Both the position numbers and the translations under genes were made by a program. A stretch of DNA of 64,000 bases from Rickettsiella endosymbiont of Miltochrista miniata (GTDB taxonomy: Bacteria; Pseudomonadota; Gammaproteobacteria; Diplorickettsiales; Diplorickettsiaceae). The notes below the pieces were generated by a model. That model was given only the letters and a program-made list of their open reading frames with translations. It did no database searches and was not told the origin of the DNA. The DNA lies in assembly GCF_964031245.1 (NCBI RefSeq), contig NZ_OZ035017.1, forward strand, positions 1,271,402 to 1,335,401, in the 5' to 3' direction. Positions 40,713-49,988 of this stretch are shown piece by piece (position 1 is the stretch's first letter; each line of letters begins with the position of its first letter).

Positions 40713-42332
40713 ATGCCAACAATATTCCGTATCGCCGTAGCACAATTAAATTTTTTAGTGGGCGATATTAAAGGAAATACACAAATAATTTTAGAGTGTA
40801 TACAAAAAGCCAAGCAAGCTTCAGTCAATCTATTGATTTTTCCTGAACTCGCCTTAAGTGGTTATCCTCCTGAAGATCTACTTTTACGTGAAGATTTTAA
40901 ATTACAAATCCAACATTCCTTAAAAAGTATTCAAGAAAGATCTAGTGGTATCGCCATTTTATTAGGTCATCCAGATTATAGTTCTGAGGGAGTTTTTAAT
41001 GCAGCAACTCTGATAGAAGATAAAAAAATTGTTAGGACCTACCATAAACAATATTTACCCAATTATGGTGTTTTTGATGAACGACGTTATTTTAAAGCTG
41101 GAAATTCAGATGGTTTGTTTAAAATAAAAGGCCTAAGTATAGGTATTTTAATTTGTGAAGATCTTTGGTACAGCAAACCCGCATCAGCACTTAAAGAAAA
41201 AGACGCCCAATTATTAGTATGTATCAATGCTTCTCCTTTTGATTACACAAAAGCAAATCAACGTTTAAAGGTTACGGAAGCCCGCATAAAAGAAACAAAG
41301 CTGCCCATACTTTATGTGCATGCTGTGAGTGGTCAAGACGATTTAGTATTTGACGGGGGTTCCCAAGCATTTGATGCTAAGGGACATCTTGTAGCAGAAG
41401 CAGGTTTTTTTACTGAAACCTTATGGTTGATCGACCTCAAAATTAATTCATTGGCTGAATTTATACCACAAACTCTTTTACCCAAACCTTTAATTGATGA
41501 AGCCATCTATAAAGCCTTAGTATTAGCGGTACGCGACTATGTCAATAAAAATCATTTTCCAGGGGTTTTAATTGGCCTTTCCGGCGGTATTGATTCTGCA
41601 TTAGTATTAGCTATTGCAGTAGATGCTTTAGGTGAAGATCGTGTTCATGCAGTCTTTTTACCTTCTCGTTATACCTCTAAACTGAGCCAAGAGATTGTAC
41701 AAACACTGGTTAAAAAATTAAGTATAACATTGAGTATATTTTCTATTGAGCCGAGTTTTTCAGCTTTTTTAAGCACACTAAATTTAGATCCGAAGCATCC
41801 TCCCGTAGGCCTTACTACGGAAAATATCCAAGCGCGTTGCCGTGCTATTTTACTCATGGCTTTATCGAATCAAGAAGGAAGCCTGCTTTTAAATTGCACT
41901 AATAAAAGTGAGTTGGCCGTGGGTTACGGTACTTTATATGGCGATATGGCCGGTGGGTTTTCAGTACTAAAGGACGTGTCTAAAACTCGCGCTTATCAAT
42001 TAGCGACGTACCGTAACAGTGATGGTATTTTTCCTGATGTGTTATTGAAACGCCCACCCACTGCTGAACTCGCCGAAAATCAAAAAGACGAAGACACTCT
42101 GCCTCCCTATTCTCAACTTGATCCCATATTAGAACTTTATATAGAACAAGATAAAAGTATAGATGATATTGTTAAAGCAGGATTTGCCAGAGAAATAGTG
42201 CAAAGAGTTATTAATCTAGTTGATAAGAACGAGTATAAACGTCGCCAATTGGCACCAGGCCCTCGCATAACGCCACGCGCTTTTGGCCGGGAACGACGCT
42301 ATCCGGTTACTTCAGGATTTTCTTCTAATTAA
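40713..42332 (+). CDS. nadE: Glutamine-dependent NAD+ synthetase
   Basis: NadE converts nicotinate adenine dinucleotide to NAD+ using ATP and ammonia drawn from glutamine. The N-terminal nitrilase-fold glutaminase (about residues 1-250) shows Glu in FPELALSGYPPEDLL and Cys in GILICEDLW. The C-terminal synthetase has the PP-loop GLSGGIDSALVLAIA and later NKSELAVGYGTLYGDMAGG. The 539-residue length fits the bacterial two-domain type. It follows lptG by 13 bp with a recognisable GAGG ribosome-binding site. Confidence 0.96.
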   Translation: MPTIFRIAVAQLNFLVGDIKGNTQIILECIQKAKQASVNLLIFPELALSGYPPEDLLLREDFKLQIQHSLKSIQERSSGIAILLGHPDYSSEGVFNAATLIEDKKIVRTYHKQYLPNYGVFDERRYFKAGNSDGLFKIKGLSIGILICEDLWYSKPASALKEKDAQLLVCINASPFDYTKANQRLKVTEARIKETKLPILYVHAVSGQDDLVFDGGSQAFDAKGHLVAEAGFFTETLWLIDLKINSLAEFIPQTLLPKPLIDEAIYKALVLAVRDYVNKNHFPGVLIGLSGGIDSALVLAIAVDALGEDRVHAVFLPSRYTSKLSQEIVQTLVKKLSITLSIFSIEPSFSAFLSTLNLDPKHPPVGLTTENIQARCRAILLMALSNQEGSLLLNCTNKSELAVGYGTLYGDMAGGFSVLKDVSKTRAYQLATYRNSDGIFPDVLLKRPPTAELAENQKDEDTLPPYSQLDPILELYIEQDKSIDDIVKAGFAREIVQRVINLVDKNEYKRRQLAPGPRITPRAFGRERRYPVTSGFSSN

Positions 42333-42355
42333 AATCTATGTGATTACTTAATAAT

Positions 42356-43120
42356 TTAAATATTTACATAATCCGCATCCGGATAATTTAATCTAAACAC
42401 GGCCAAACTCTGACTCGCCAACTCTTCTAAACCCAAAATACGATAAGACTTAATCATAATGATCAAAGCTTGTTTGACTTCTGGCGCTCCTTGATAACGT
42501 TGGATAATCTCATTAGCACGATTTGCCGCAGCAACATAGGCTTTTCTACGGAAATAATAATCAGCAATATGTAATTCATAACTTGCAAATAAATTGCGCA
42601 AATAGATCATGCGCTGACGAGCATCTGGAACGTATTGGCTGTCAGGATAGCGACGAATTAATTCAGCAAACTCTTGATATCCTAAATTCATGGTGCCTGG
42701 ATCACGCAAAGACAGATCAATCGGAACATAACGTAAATACCAACCTCTATCTTGATCCATGTCCGCCATAGCTTGCATATAGTATGCATAATCAATATGT
42801 TCGCTATTGGGGTATAAATGGATAAAGCGCTCCGCAGCGGCTTTCGCTGACGGCGCATCACCATCTTTATAGTATGCATATATCAATTCTAATTGAGCTT
42901 TTTCGGCATAGCGATTAAAAGGATATAACACATCTAATGCTTCGTAAGCTTTAATAGCTTGACTAAAATCGCGGTTTAGCAATGATTCTTTTGCATTTTG
43001 ATAGATTTGATTAACTGTTTGTCCTTTAAATGCAATAAAAGGATCATTAGAATGGCTAGCGCATGCAGTTAGCATAGCCGATATAAAACCCACTAAAAAA
43101 ACAAATTTAAATATTTTCAC
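42356..43120 (-). CDS. bamD: Outer-membrane assembly lipoprotein BamD
   Basis: BamD is the essential lipoprotein partner of BamA in outer-membrane protein insertion. The 254 residues begin with a signal peptide ending in LTACAS (lipidated Cys at about 20). TPR-like helical repeats follow, including NAKESLLNRDFSQAIKAYEAL and the conserved AADYYFRRKAYVAAANRANEII. The gene is convergent with nadE and divergent from rluD, the same arrangement as in E. coli. Confidence 0.95.
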   Translation of the reverse strand: MKIFKFVFLVGFISAMLTACASHSNDPFIAFKGQTVNQIYQNAKESLLNRDFSQAIKAYEALDVLYPFNRYAEKAQLELIYAYYKDGDAPSAKAAAERFIHLYPNSEHIDYAYYMQAMADMDQDRGWYLRYVPIDLSLRDPGTMNLGYQEFAELIRRYPDSQYVPDARQRMIYLRNLFASYELHIADYYFRRKAYVAAANRANEIIQRYQGAPEVKQALIIMIKSYRILGLEELASQSLAVFRLNYPDADYVNI

Positions 43121-43258
43121 AATTCATTTCAATAAAGCTATGCTTTATTCCCTTTTTTAAAGTGAAGGAAGGAATAAGCGAAACAACTGGCTATTCTTTT
43201 ATCCGACATCCAAAAAGTCAAATTAATTTATTATTATGAATTTGACTAACAAATTTAT

Positions 43259-43474
43259 TTAATCTTTTTTACGGAAAATCTCATTCAGTTTAAATTTTTC
43301 TGCCAAAATAGGAATTCCACACCAACCTATGATTGCTTCAATAATGAGAATAACACCCACCAAAAATGCAAATAATTTGCCTAGACCCAATAACACACCA
43401 ATCAATAAAACGATCCCAATCACTAAACGTGAAAGACGTTCATTGGATTCAAGATTGCTTGCTACATTGAACAT
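43259..43474 (-). CDS. Small two-helix membrane protein (DUF2892/YgaP-like)
   Basis: A 71-residue protein with MFNVASNLESNERLSRLVIGIVLLIGV and a second hydrophobic stretch, LGKLFAFLVGVILIIEAIIGWCGI. This NxSxxERxxRxxxG pattern with two short helices is the DUF2892 family, often next to rhodanese domains. The ribosome-binding site AGAGGAT supports the ATG at 43474. It lies in the bamD/rluD divergent interval, transcribed in the bamD direction. The function is unknown. Confidence 0.82.
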   Translation of the reverse strand: MFNVASNLESNERLSRLVIGIVLLIGVLLGLGKLFAFLVGVILIIEAIIGWCGIPILAEKFKLNEIFRKKD

Positions 43475-43540
43475 AGATAGTATCCTCTATTAAGTCATAA
43501 TAAAAAGGCATCGCTCCCGTCAGCATTATAGCGATATTCT

Positions 43541-44512
43541 ATGAAAAACACAGCTCAAGTAATAAATTGTCAAGCAATTGTCCCAGAACATTTAGCAGAG
43601 CAGCGTCTCGACCAAATTTTGAGTCAGCTATTTCCTGCTTATTCCCGTACTCGTTTACAACAATGGATTCGCTGTCAACAAGTTTGGGTTGATGATGAAC
43701 TCAAACGACCACGGGATAAAATAAAAGCAGGAGCTAAAATTACTATTTTGGCCAGCTTAACTGAAGAAGTTAGCTGGGAAGCAGAAGAGCTTCCTCTGGA
43801 TATTATTTATGAAGATGAAGCTTTATTGGTAGTTAACAAGCCTGCTGGCTTGGTCGTCCATCCTGCTGTAGGAAATACTCATAGAACACTGGTTAATGCT
43901 TTACTCCATTATTTACCTGAACTCAAAAAACTTCCCCGAGCAGGAATCATACATCGCTTAGATAAAGATACTTCGGGTCTATTAATCATTCCTAAAATTC
44001 TAAATGCCTATACCAAATTGGTCAAACAATTACAGGCACGAACTATGAAACGCGAATATGTAGCTGTTATTCAAGGTCTATTAATCGCCGGTGGAACTAT
44101 CAATGCACCTATCGGCCGTCATCCGAGACTAAGAAAGAAAATGGCCGTCACGGAATTATTGAGTGGAAAACCGGCGGTATCCCATTATCGAGTCATGGAA
44201 CGTTTTAATCATCACACACTCATTAAAGTAAAATTAGAAACTGGACGTACTCATCAAATTCGCGTGCATATGGCTCATATCCATCATCCATTGGTCGGTG
44301 ATAAAACCTACGCGGGACGCTTTCACTTACCAAAAAAGGCCAGTGAATTGCTGATTATTTGTTTGCAACAGTTTCCTCGCCAAGCTCTACATGCACAATG
44401 TTTAGGTATAATACATCCTATTACCTTGCAACCCATGGAATGGCAAAGCCCTTTACCTGAGGATATGAAACAATTAATTAATTGTTTGCGAGAAGATAAA
44501 CTCAATGCTTGA
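43541..44512 (+). CDS. rluD: 23S rRNA pseudouridine synthase RluD
   Basis: RluD makes pseudouridines 1911, 1915 and 1917 in helix 69 of 23S rRNA. The N-terminal S4 domain (EQRLDQILSQLFPAYSRTRLQQWI) is followed by the catalytic domain with Asp in GIIHRLDKDTSGLL and the GRTHQIRVHMAHIHHPLVGD segment. At 323 residues it is the usual length. It is followed by pgeF with an 8-bp overlap, and bamD lies upstream in divergent orientation; this synteny separates it from the RluC paralogue at 61.9 kb. Confidence 0.95.
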   Translation: MKNTAQVINCQAIVPEHLAEQRLDQILSQLFPAYSRTRLQQWIRCQQVWVDDELKRPRDKIKAGAKITILASLTEEVSWEAEELPLDIIYEDEALLVVNKPAGLVVHPAVGNTHRTLVNALLHYLPELKKLPRAGIIHRLDKDTSGLLIIPKILNAYTKLVKQLQARTMKREYVAVIQGLLIAGGTINAPIGRHPRLRKKMAVTELLSGKPAVSHYRVMERFNHHTLIKVKLETGRTHQIRVHMAHIHHPLVGDKTYAGRFHLPKKASELLIICLQQFPRQALHAQCLGIIHPITLQPMEWQSPLPEDMKQLINCLREDKLNA

Positions 44513-45242
44513 TTTAATTACTCCTGATTGGCCGGCTCCCCACTGGGTCAAAGCCTACACAACGACAAGAACGGGTGGCTTTAGTCAGACTCCCTATAAT
44601 AGTCTAAATATCGCCGTGCACGTAGGTGATAACCTGGACGATGTATCTAAAAACCGCCAATTACTACAAAAAAACTTTCACTTAAAAAAGTCCATTACCT
44701 GGTTAGAACAAATACATGGGAAGGTTGCTATTTCAGCCGATCATCCAAACACTAGCCTTCAGGCTGATGCCGTTTATTCCAAAACAGCACAAACAGTTTG
44801 CGCTGTACAAACCGCCGATTGCTTACCCTTATTGGTCTGCAGCTCCAGCAGTTATTGTATTGCAGCCATACATGCCGGTTGGAAAGGCCTAAGTAGCGGC
44901 ATTATAGAAACTACTATCGATGCACTATCTTTACCACCCAGCGATATATTAGTTTGGTTAGGCCCTGCTATCAGCCCTCAAGCTTTTATAGTCGGAGAAG
45001 AGGTCTTTCGGTCTTTCATGGACAAAGATCAGACTGCCGAAAGCGCTTTTCAGCCTATAGAGAACAACCTATGGCATGCAAATCTATATAAATTGGCCCA
45101 ACAACGTTTACACAAACTAGGGATAACCTCCATCTATGGGGGGAACTACTGTACTTTTTCCGATAAGCTGCGTTTTTTCTCTTATCGCAGAGACCACATA
45201 ACAGGGCGGATGCTGAGCCTTATTTGGATAAACCTGCCTTAA
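44505..45242 (+). CDS. pgeF: Peptidoglycan editing factor PgeF (YfiH, laccase-domain)
   Basis: A 245-residue multicopper-oxidoreductase-fold protein. In E. coli, PgeF removes wrongly incorporated serine-containing muropeptide precursors. Typical blocks are TTRTGGFSQTPYNSLNIAVHVGD, EQIHGKV, TADCLPLLV, AAIHAGWKGL and the C-terminal YRRDHITGRMLSLIWI. The His/Cys metal ligands are in place. It overlaps rluD by eight bases and is cotranscribed with it. Confidence 0.94.
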   Translation: MLDLITPDWPAPHWVKAYTTTRTGGFSQTPYNSLNIAVHVGDNLDDVSKNRQLLQKNFHLKKSITWLEQIHGKVAISADHPNTSLQADAVYSKTAQTVCAVQTADCLPLLVCSSSSYCIAAIHAGWKGLSSGIIETTIDALSLPPSDILVWLGPAISPQAFIVGEEVFRSFMDKDQTAESAFQPIENNLWHANLYKLAQQRLHKLGITSIYGGNYCTFSDKLRFFSYRRDHITGRMLSLIWINLP

Positions 45243-45333
45243 GCCTAACCCTCTTATTAATGAGTCTTTTCTTGAATTACAACCCAGCCTCACTTATAAT
45301 ATTGCGCAATATAAAAACAATAATAATAAATTT

Positions 45334-45966
45334 ATGCGTCGATATTTTTTGGCTTTACTATTATGCCTGTGCACTACCCCTTTATTAGCAGCACCTACAG
45401 CTAGGGATGTATTTTCAATCCCTGATAAGCGCTGGGGGATCCTGTTCTACCATAGTTGGATGACTAGTAATAATATTGGGCCGATGCTAACTGCCCAAGA
45501 TGTTAAATTCAAATACGGGACCATGAACTCCATCGATTTGTCCTATGAATTAGCTCCAACTAACCCTTTACGCCGTTTTTTTCGGCCTTTGGTCAGTACT
45601 GTTGAAGTGGCTGGCAATATAACTCAGCGACGTGACCCAAATGGTCTCATTTACGAATTCGACCCTTATTTAAACTTTCGCTGGAAAACTTTTCCTTGGG
45701 ATCATTACGTCACAACGACTTTCGCTATTGGTGACGGACTCTCTTATGCTACCAGCATCCCTCTACGAGAAGAGCATGATTCATCCAATAACAATGCCAA
45801 AAGATTATTGAATTTTTTCACCGTAGAAGCGACCTTTGCGGTACCTAGTCATCCCGATTTACAATTCGTGGTCAGAGCGCATCACCGTTGTGGCGCTTGG
45901 GGATTATTTGGCGCCGGCAACTTGAGCTCTAATGCGATAGGCGTAGGAATACGCTATCTATTTTAA
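45334..45966 (+). CDS. Outer-membrane beta-barrel protein, possibly PagL-like lipid A deacylase
   Basis: A 210-residue protein with a signal peptide (cleavage after LLAA, about residue 20) and a chain of amphipathic strands ending in a C-terminal aromatic residue (VGIRYLF), as expected of an outer-membrane barrel. The late segment VVRAHHRCGAWGLFG resembles the His-x-Ser active-site strand of PagL lipid A 3-O-deacylases, with Cys in the Ser position or a shifted register. The family call is therefore tentative; a generic small porin-like barrel is the alternative. It stands alone, with repeat A4 directly after the stop. Confidence 0.7.
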   Translation: MRRYFLALLLCLCTTPLLAAPTARDVFSIPDKRWGILFYHSWMTSNNIGPMLTAQDVKFKYGTMNSIDLSYELAPTNPLRRFFRPLVSTVEVAGNITQRRDPNGLIYEFDPYLNFRWKTFPWDHYVTTTFAIGDGLSYATSIPLREEHDSSNNNAKRLLNFFTVEATFAVPSHPDLQFVVRAHHRCGAWGLFGAGNLSSNAIGVGIRYLF

Positions 45967-46093
45967 TATAACTCTTCGCAATTGAACTTTTGACTATGTT
46001 GCCGCTCAATTCGCAATCCTCATGTATCTTGAATACATTCCGGTTGCTTCATTATCGCGGCGCCTTGCCAAAAATCCCATTGCTGTGAGTATA
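45966..46093 (+). repeat. Repeat family A, copy A4
   Basis: A full-length copy with a slightly altered left end (TATAACTCTTCGCAATTGAAC) and an intact GAGTATA right end. It starts at the stop codon of the outer-membrane protein gene, so the A of TAA adjoins or overlaps the element. Confidence 0.87.
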
Positions 46094-46116
46094 TTTTTCA
46101 AAAATTCGAAAAAGAA

Positions 46117-46374
46117 TTATTTCGTAGGCGCGGGAGATGGCGTAGAAACAGTAACCCCCACTTCCCCTTTTACTCCCGAGAAAAAATTCATATTTTTAAT
46201 TCCTGGGAGAGAATTATCTTTTCCAGCTGGGATATCTTCCGCTTGCTTAAATGTAGTTGAACCTTGTTCTTGAGTAAGGTTATCTCTGCACCGCGCCCGA
46301 GCAAGAAAATTTATCCTTGTTATAATAAATGGTTTTTTAGAATGAGATATCCCTATCCCTGTAACTCTTCGCAT
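46117..46374 (-). CDS. Doubtful 85-residue ORF
   Basis: An open frame in the 373-bp interval between the barrel protein gene and yfjD. The predicted product (MRRVTGIGISHSKKPFIITR at the start, VTVSTPSPAPTK at the end) shows no domain, signal peptide or helix pattern I recognise. The ribosome-binding site is poor. It may be a decayed gene or noise. The rest of the interval (46094-46116 and 46375-46466) is AT-rich with no visible feature. Confidence 0.25.
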   Translation of the reverse strand: MRRVTGIGISHSKKPFIITRINFLARARCRDNLTQEQGSTTFKQAEDIPAGKDNSLPGIKNMNFFSGVKGEVGVTVSTPSPAPTK

Positions 46375-46466
46375 TTAGTCGCCTTCAATAGAAAATTAAA
46401 TATCGATAGTAATTATATCAACTATTTATTTTTTTTCAAAAAAAATAAATTTAATAGCAAATTTAG

Positions 46467-47741
46467 TTAAATATTTTTAGATAAAGTAGCACGATTTGGA
46501 AAAATCTTAACGATTCTAATCATATTATCTTTAATCAGAATAACTTCCATGGTTTTATTTTCAAATTGAAACACGGTACCTACTTTTGGAATAACTTCAA
46601 GAGTCTCAATAATTAATCCACTTAGGGTTTTAGGACCGCGTAAAGGTAGATTTAAATTTAATTGACGATTTAAATCTCGTAATGCAATTCCTCCATCCAC
46701 CAAATAACTGCCATCTGCTTGTAATGAAACAGCGCGACGCATCAAGGCCATATCAGTAGTAAATTCACCAACAATTTCTTCTAATATGTCTTCTAAGGTA
46801 ATAAGACCTTGAATTTCACCATATTCATTAACGACCAAACCAATACGATGTTTCTCACGACGAAAATTTAACAATTGACTATTTAATGCCGTTGCTTCAG
46901 GTATAAAATGAACCTCTTCTGCCGCTTCGATTAATACCTCTTTACTCAATTGTTGCTGACTTAAACTGTTTAAAACTTTTCGAAAATGTAAAATTCCTAT
47001 TATTTCATCAAGAGAACCGCGATAAATCGGTAATCGTGTATATTCACTCTTAATTAATTGTTTTAAAATTACATCCCAGGACTGATTAATATCAATACCA
47101 ATAATTTCCTGTCTAGGGATCATAATATCCTCTACAGTTCCTTTACCTAGTTCTAGTACCTTGAGTAACATATTTTTATAATCATTAGGCATATGCCCCG
47201 TACCCTCGCGCAATAAACTTACCAATTCTTCACGGGATAATTGATCAGCCTTCAATTTGGGAATTTTTATTCCCAATAAACGCAGGGTAGAATTCGCCAT
47301 TAAATTTGTTAACCAAACAAACGGGTATAGAATATGCAGCAAAATAATTAGCGGCCAAACAGCAAACAACGCAATTGGCTGAGGATATAAATTTGCTAAA
47401 GTTTTTGGCGCAACTTCACAAAAAATTAATACTACAAAAGTAAGCGCTAAGGTTGCTAGAAAAACACCTGATGCCGAAAAGTAATGTAACGCAAGCAATG
47501 TAACTACTGCCGAAGCTAGGATATCAGCAAAAGTTCCGCATAAAAGAATAACCCCTAGCAAACGATCGGGTCTTTTTAATAAGTCCTGCACACGTTTAGC
47601 AAGAAGATTATGCTGCCTCACTAAATGACGTAATCGATATCTATTTATGGATAACATAGCAGCTTCTGCCAATGAAAAAAAGACAGCCGCTAATAATAAA
47701 AAAACTAATAAACCAACAAGAAATCCAAATGAATAGTGCAT
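46467..47741 (-). CDS. yfjD: CNNM/CorC-family membrane protein with CBS domains (YfjD/CorB)
   Basis: A 424-residue membrane protein with an N-terminal CNNM/DUF21 domain of three to four helices (FFSLAEAAMLSINRYRLRHLV, FCEVAPKTLANLYP). A CBS pair follows, starting at VEDIMIPRQEIIGID, and the C-terminus is a CorC_HlyC domain (GGIALRDLNRQLNL). The family is implicated in magnesium/cobalt homeostasis. It lies 18 bp after ypjD, and the pair is divergent from ffh, exactly as in E. coli. Confidence 0.93.
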   Translation of the reverse strand: MHYSFGFLVGLLVFLLLAAVFFSLAEAAMLSINRYRLRHLVRQHNLLAKRVQDLLKRPDRLLGVILLCGTFADILASAVVTLLALHYFSASGVFLATLALTFVVLIFCEVAPKTLANLYPQPIALFAVWPLIILLHILYPFVWLTNLMANSTLRLLGIKIPKLKADQLSREELVSLLREGTGHMPNDYKNMLLKVLELGKGTVEDIMIPRQEIIGIDINQSWDVILKQLIKSEYTRLPIYRGSLDEIIGILHFRKVLNSLSQQQLSKEVLIEAAEEVHFIPEATALNSQLLNFRREKHRIGLVVNEYGEIQGLITLEDILEEIVGEFTTDMALMRRAVSLQADGSYLVDGGIALRDLNRQLNLNLPLRGPKTLSGLIIETLEVIPKVGTVFQFENKTMEVILIKDNMIRIVKIFPNRATLSKNI

Positions 47742-47759
47742 GCGCTAAGGTCTCATCCT

Positions 47760-48197
47760 TTAAAAATTAGGCATGAAAAAAATCGTTCCTAAATAAACTA
47801 TTCCAATTAAACTGGCGCCAATTAACGTCCAGCCAATCGCAATTTTTCCCCGCCAGCCAAAATAACTTCTCCCGACTAATAACATTAACAGCACTCCCCA
47901 TGCTAGTAATGATAAAAGTATCTTTTTCCACAATCGCTGCTCAAAAACAGGATGAAATAAAATTAAACTGGTTGTCAAAACTAATGTCAGTAAAACGATA
48001 GCGATAGAAATCAACGTAAATAGATAGGTTTCCATCACTTCTAAAGGGGGGAAATATTGAATAAACTCGATAGCTTGTTTATGCTTAAGCATCCATTCTT
48101 GACTGGCTAATAACAATGCTTGGAGTGCCGCACCGCCTAAAACAATTAGCGCGAGAGTCGAAAGAAAAATATGAATAAAATCAGCATAGGGCACCAT
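47760..48197 (-). CDS. ypjD: YpjD/CcsA-like cytochrome c assembly membrane protein, N-terminally short
   Basis: The 145 residues correspond to the C-terminal half of YpjD, a polytopic protein of the cytochrome c assembly (CcsA) family that is normally about 265 residues. HIFLSTLALIVLGGAALQALLLASQEWMLKHKQ, FPPLEVMETYLFTLI and GRSYFGWRGKIAIGWTLIG are characteristic blocks. The N-terminal helices are missing: repeat A5 begins 33 bp upstream of the ATG. Nothing on the far side of A5 resembles the lost part. It may be a truncated, non-functional remnant kept upstream of yfjD, or a short functional variant. Confidence 0.8.
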   Translation of the reverse strand: MVPYADFIHIFLSTLALIVLGGAALQALLLASQEWMLKHKQAIEFIQYFPPLEVMETYLFTLISIAIVLLTLVLTTSLILFHPVFEQRLWKKILLSLLAWGVLLMLLVGRSYFGWRGKIAIGWTLIGASLIGIVYLGTIFFMPNF

Positions 48198-48229
48198 AAT
48201 GCGTCTCGCTTACTCCTCAGCTAAGCTGA

Positions 48230-48355
48230 TATACTCTTCGCACTTGAATTTTTGCCTGTGTTGCCGCTCAACTCGCAATCCTCATGTATACTAATACACT
48301 CTGGTTGCTTCGTTTTCGCGGCGCCTTGGCCAAAACCCAATTGCTGTGAGTATAC
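48230..48355 (+). repeat. Repeat family A, copy A5
   Basis: A full copy with perfect TATACTC and GAGTATA ends in the divergent interval between ypjD and ffh. It lies 33 bp from the ypjD ATG and 116 bp from the ffh ATG. It coincides with the point where the N-terminal half of ypjD is missing. Confidence 0.92.
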
Positions 48356-48471
48356 AATAACAGAATTTTTCGGGTCGTTCATCATGTCCCTTTTTATAAA
48401 CCCGGGCTTTGCTACTATGCGTAGAATTAGCCCATTAAAAATTATGATAAATCCAGGATCACTATAAAATC

Positions 48472-49827
48472 ATGTTTGACAATTTAACAGCTCGTTTAAA
48501 ACAATCTTTTAAAAATATTCGTGGCCAAGGTCGCTTAAGCGAACATAATATTAAGGAAAGTCTACGTGAAGTAAAAAAAGCTTTAATTGAAGCGGATGTC
48601 GCTTATCCTGTTGTCAAAACAATTATCGAACAAGTGCGTCAGGGCGCCATTGGACAAAAAGTCACAGAAAGCTTAGCGCCTGGTCAAGCGTTTATAAAAA
48701 TCGTGAATGATACCTTAACGAGTATAATGGGCGCAGATCTTTCCGAATTAAACCTTTCTACGCAAACGCCGGCCATAATTATGCTAGCAGGCTTACAGGG
48801 TTCGGGGAAAACAACTACCGTTGCAAAATTAGCTTATTGGCTAAAAGAACAAAAAAATAAATCAGTTTTGGTGACGAGTACCGACATTCATCGCCCTGCC
48901 GCTATTTTACAACTTGAAAACTTGGCCGAAAGTATCGGTGTGTTATTTCATTCGAGTAATACCTCACAAACACCTACTTTTATCGTTCAAACTGCTATCC
49001 AAGCTGCCCGAAATAAAGGGATAGATGTCGTTATTATCGATACAGCCGGTCGTTTACATATTGATAGCGCTATGATGGATGAGGTGCGTACTATCCATGC
49101 TATCAGTAACCCCATAGAAACTTTATTCGTACTCGATAGCATGATGGGTCAAGACGCTGTAAAAACAGCAAAGGGCTTTGATGAAACTATCCCTCTTACT
49201 GGGATTATCCTAAGTAAAATGGATGGTGATGCACGCGGGGGGGCCGCGCTATCAGTAAAATTTACTTTAGGTAAACCGATTAAATTTATCGGTTCCGGCG
49301 AAAAAGTCACGGCACTTGAGCCTTTTTACCCAGATAGAATTGCTTCGCGCATACTCGGCATGGGTGATGTCCTCTCGTTAGTTGAAGAAGTACAACGCCA
49401 TACTGATCAAAAAGCAATACAAAAACTCAATCAAAAACTGCAAAAAGGCAAAAAATTTGATCTGGAAGATTTTTTAAATCAGCTTATACAAATGGACAAT
49501 ATGGGGGGAATGGAAAAGCTCTTAGATAAACTTCCTGATAGCAATAATGCAGCTTTATTAGCTAGCGCTAAAAATACGCTCAATAAAAAATTAACTTTAC
49601 AAATGCAAGCAATCATCCGATCTATGACTAAAAAAGAACGGCTTTTTCCCGACACTATTCAAGGCTCCCGAAAACGACGTATTGCTGATGGTTCTGGAAC
49701 CCAAATCCAAGATGTCAATCGACTCTTAAAACAGTTCAATCAAATGCAAAAAATGATGAAACGCTTCTCTAAACCTGGCTCCATGGGCAAACTGCTACAA
49801 GGGCTACAGAACCACTACCCGCGGTAA
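48472..49827 (+). CDS. ffh: Signal recognition particle protein Ffh
   Basis: Ffh (SRP54) binds 4.5S RNA and signal peptides and delivers nascent membrane proteins to FtsY. The 451 residues include the N domain, the GTPase with GLQGSGKTTTVAKLA, DTAGR and SKMDGDARGGAALS, and a methionine-rich M domain with QMQKMMKRFSKPGSMGKLLQG. It leads the ffh-rpsP-rimM-trmD-rplS cluster. A 161-bp gap with a promoter-like sequence (TTCCCA, 17 bp, TAGAAT at about 49854-49882) precedes rpsP. Confidence 0.97.
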   Translation: MFDNLTARLKQSFKNIRGQGRLSEHNIKESLREVKKALIEADVAYPVVKTIIEQVRQGAIGQKVTESLAPGQAFIKIVNDTLTSIMGADLSELNLSTQTPAIIMLAGLQGSGKTTTVAKLAYWLKEQKNKSVLVTSTDIHRPAAILQLENLAESIGVLFHSSNTSQTPTFIVQTAIQAARNKGIDVVIIDTAGRLHIDSAMMDEVRTIHAISNPIETLFVLDSMMGQDAVKTAKGFDETIPLTGIILSKMDGDARGGAALSVKFTLGKPIKFIGSGEKVTALEPFYPDRIASRILGMGDVLSLVEEVQRHTDQKAIQKLNQKLQKGKKFDLEDFLNQLIQMDNMGGMEKLLDKLPDSNNAALLASAKNTLNKKLTLQMQAIIRSMTKKERLFPDTIQGSRKRRIADGSGTQIQDVNRLLKQFNQMQKMMKRFSKPGSMGKLLQGLQNHYPR

Positions 49828-49988
49828 GGTCTAGAAACCCTGAGGAAAGCCCTTCCCAAATTAGTAAAATTTGCGTAGAATCCGGGCAGGTTTCAATCTA
49901 GCAAGCTTATGTTAAAAACATTAGCTATTAACGCAAGCGCACTCAATTGAGCGTTTAAATAGTACAAATAGAGAGGAAGATTTATTCC

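Noticed and set aside
46022-46273. Plus-strand 83-codon frame in and after repeat A4.
   Set aside because: Its first third is repeat sequence, it continues through a non-coding gap, and no ribosome-binding site is present.
46362-46378. AACTCTTCGCATTTAG resembling the left end of repeat family A.
   Set aside because: Only about ten consecutive bases match and there is no right end, so it is too short to call.
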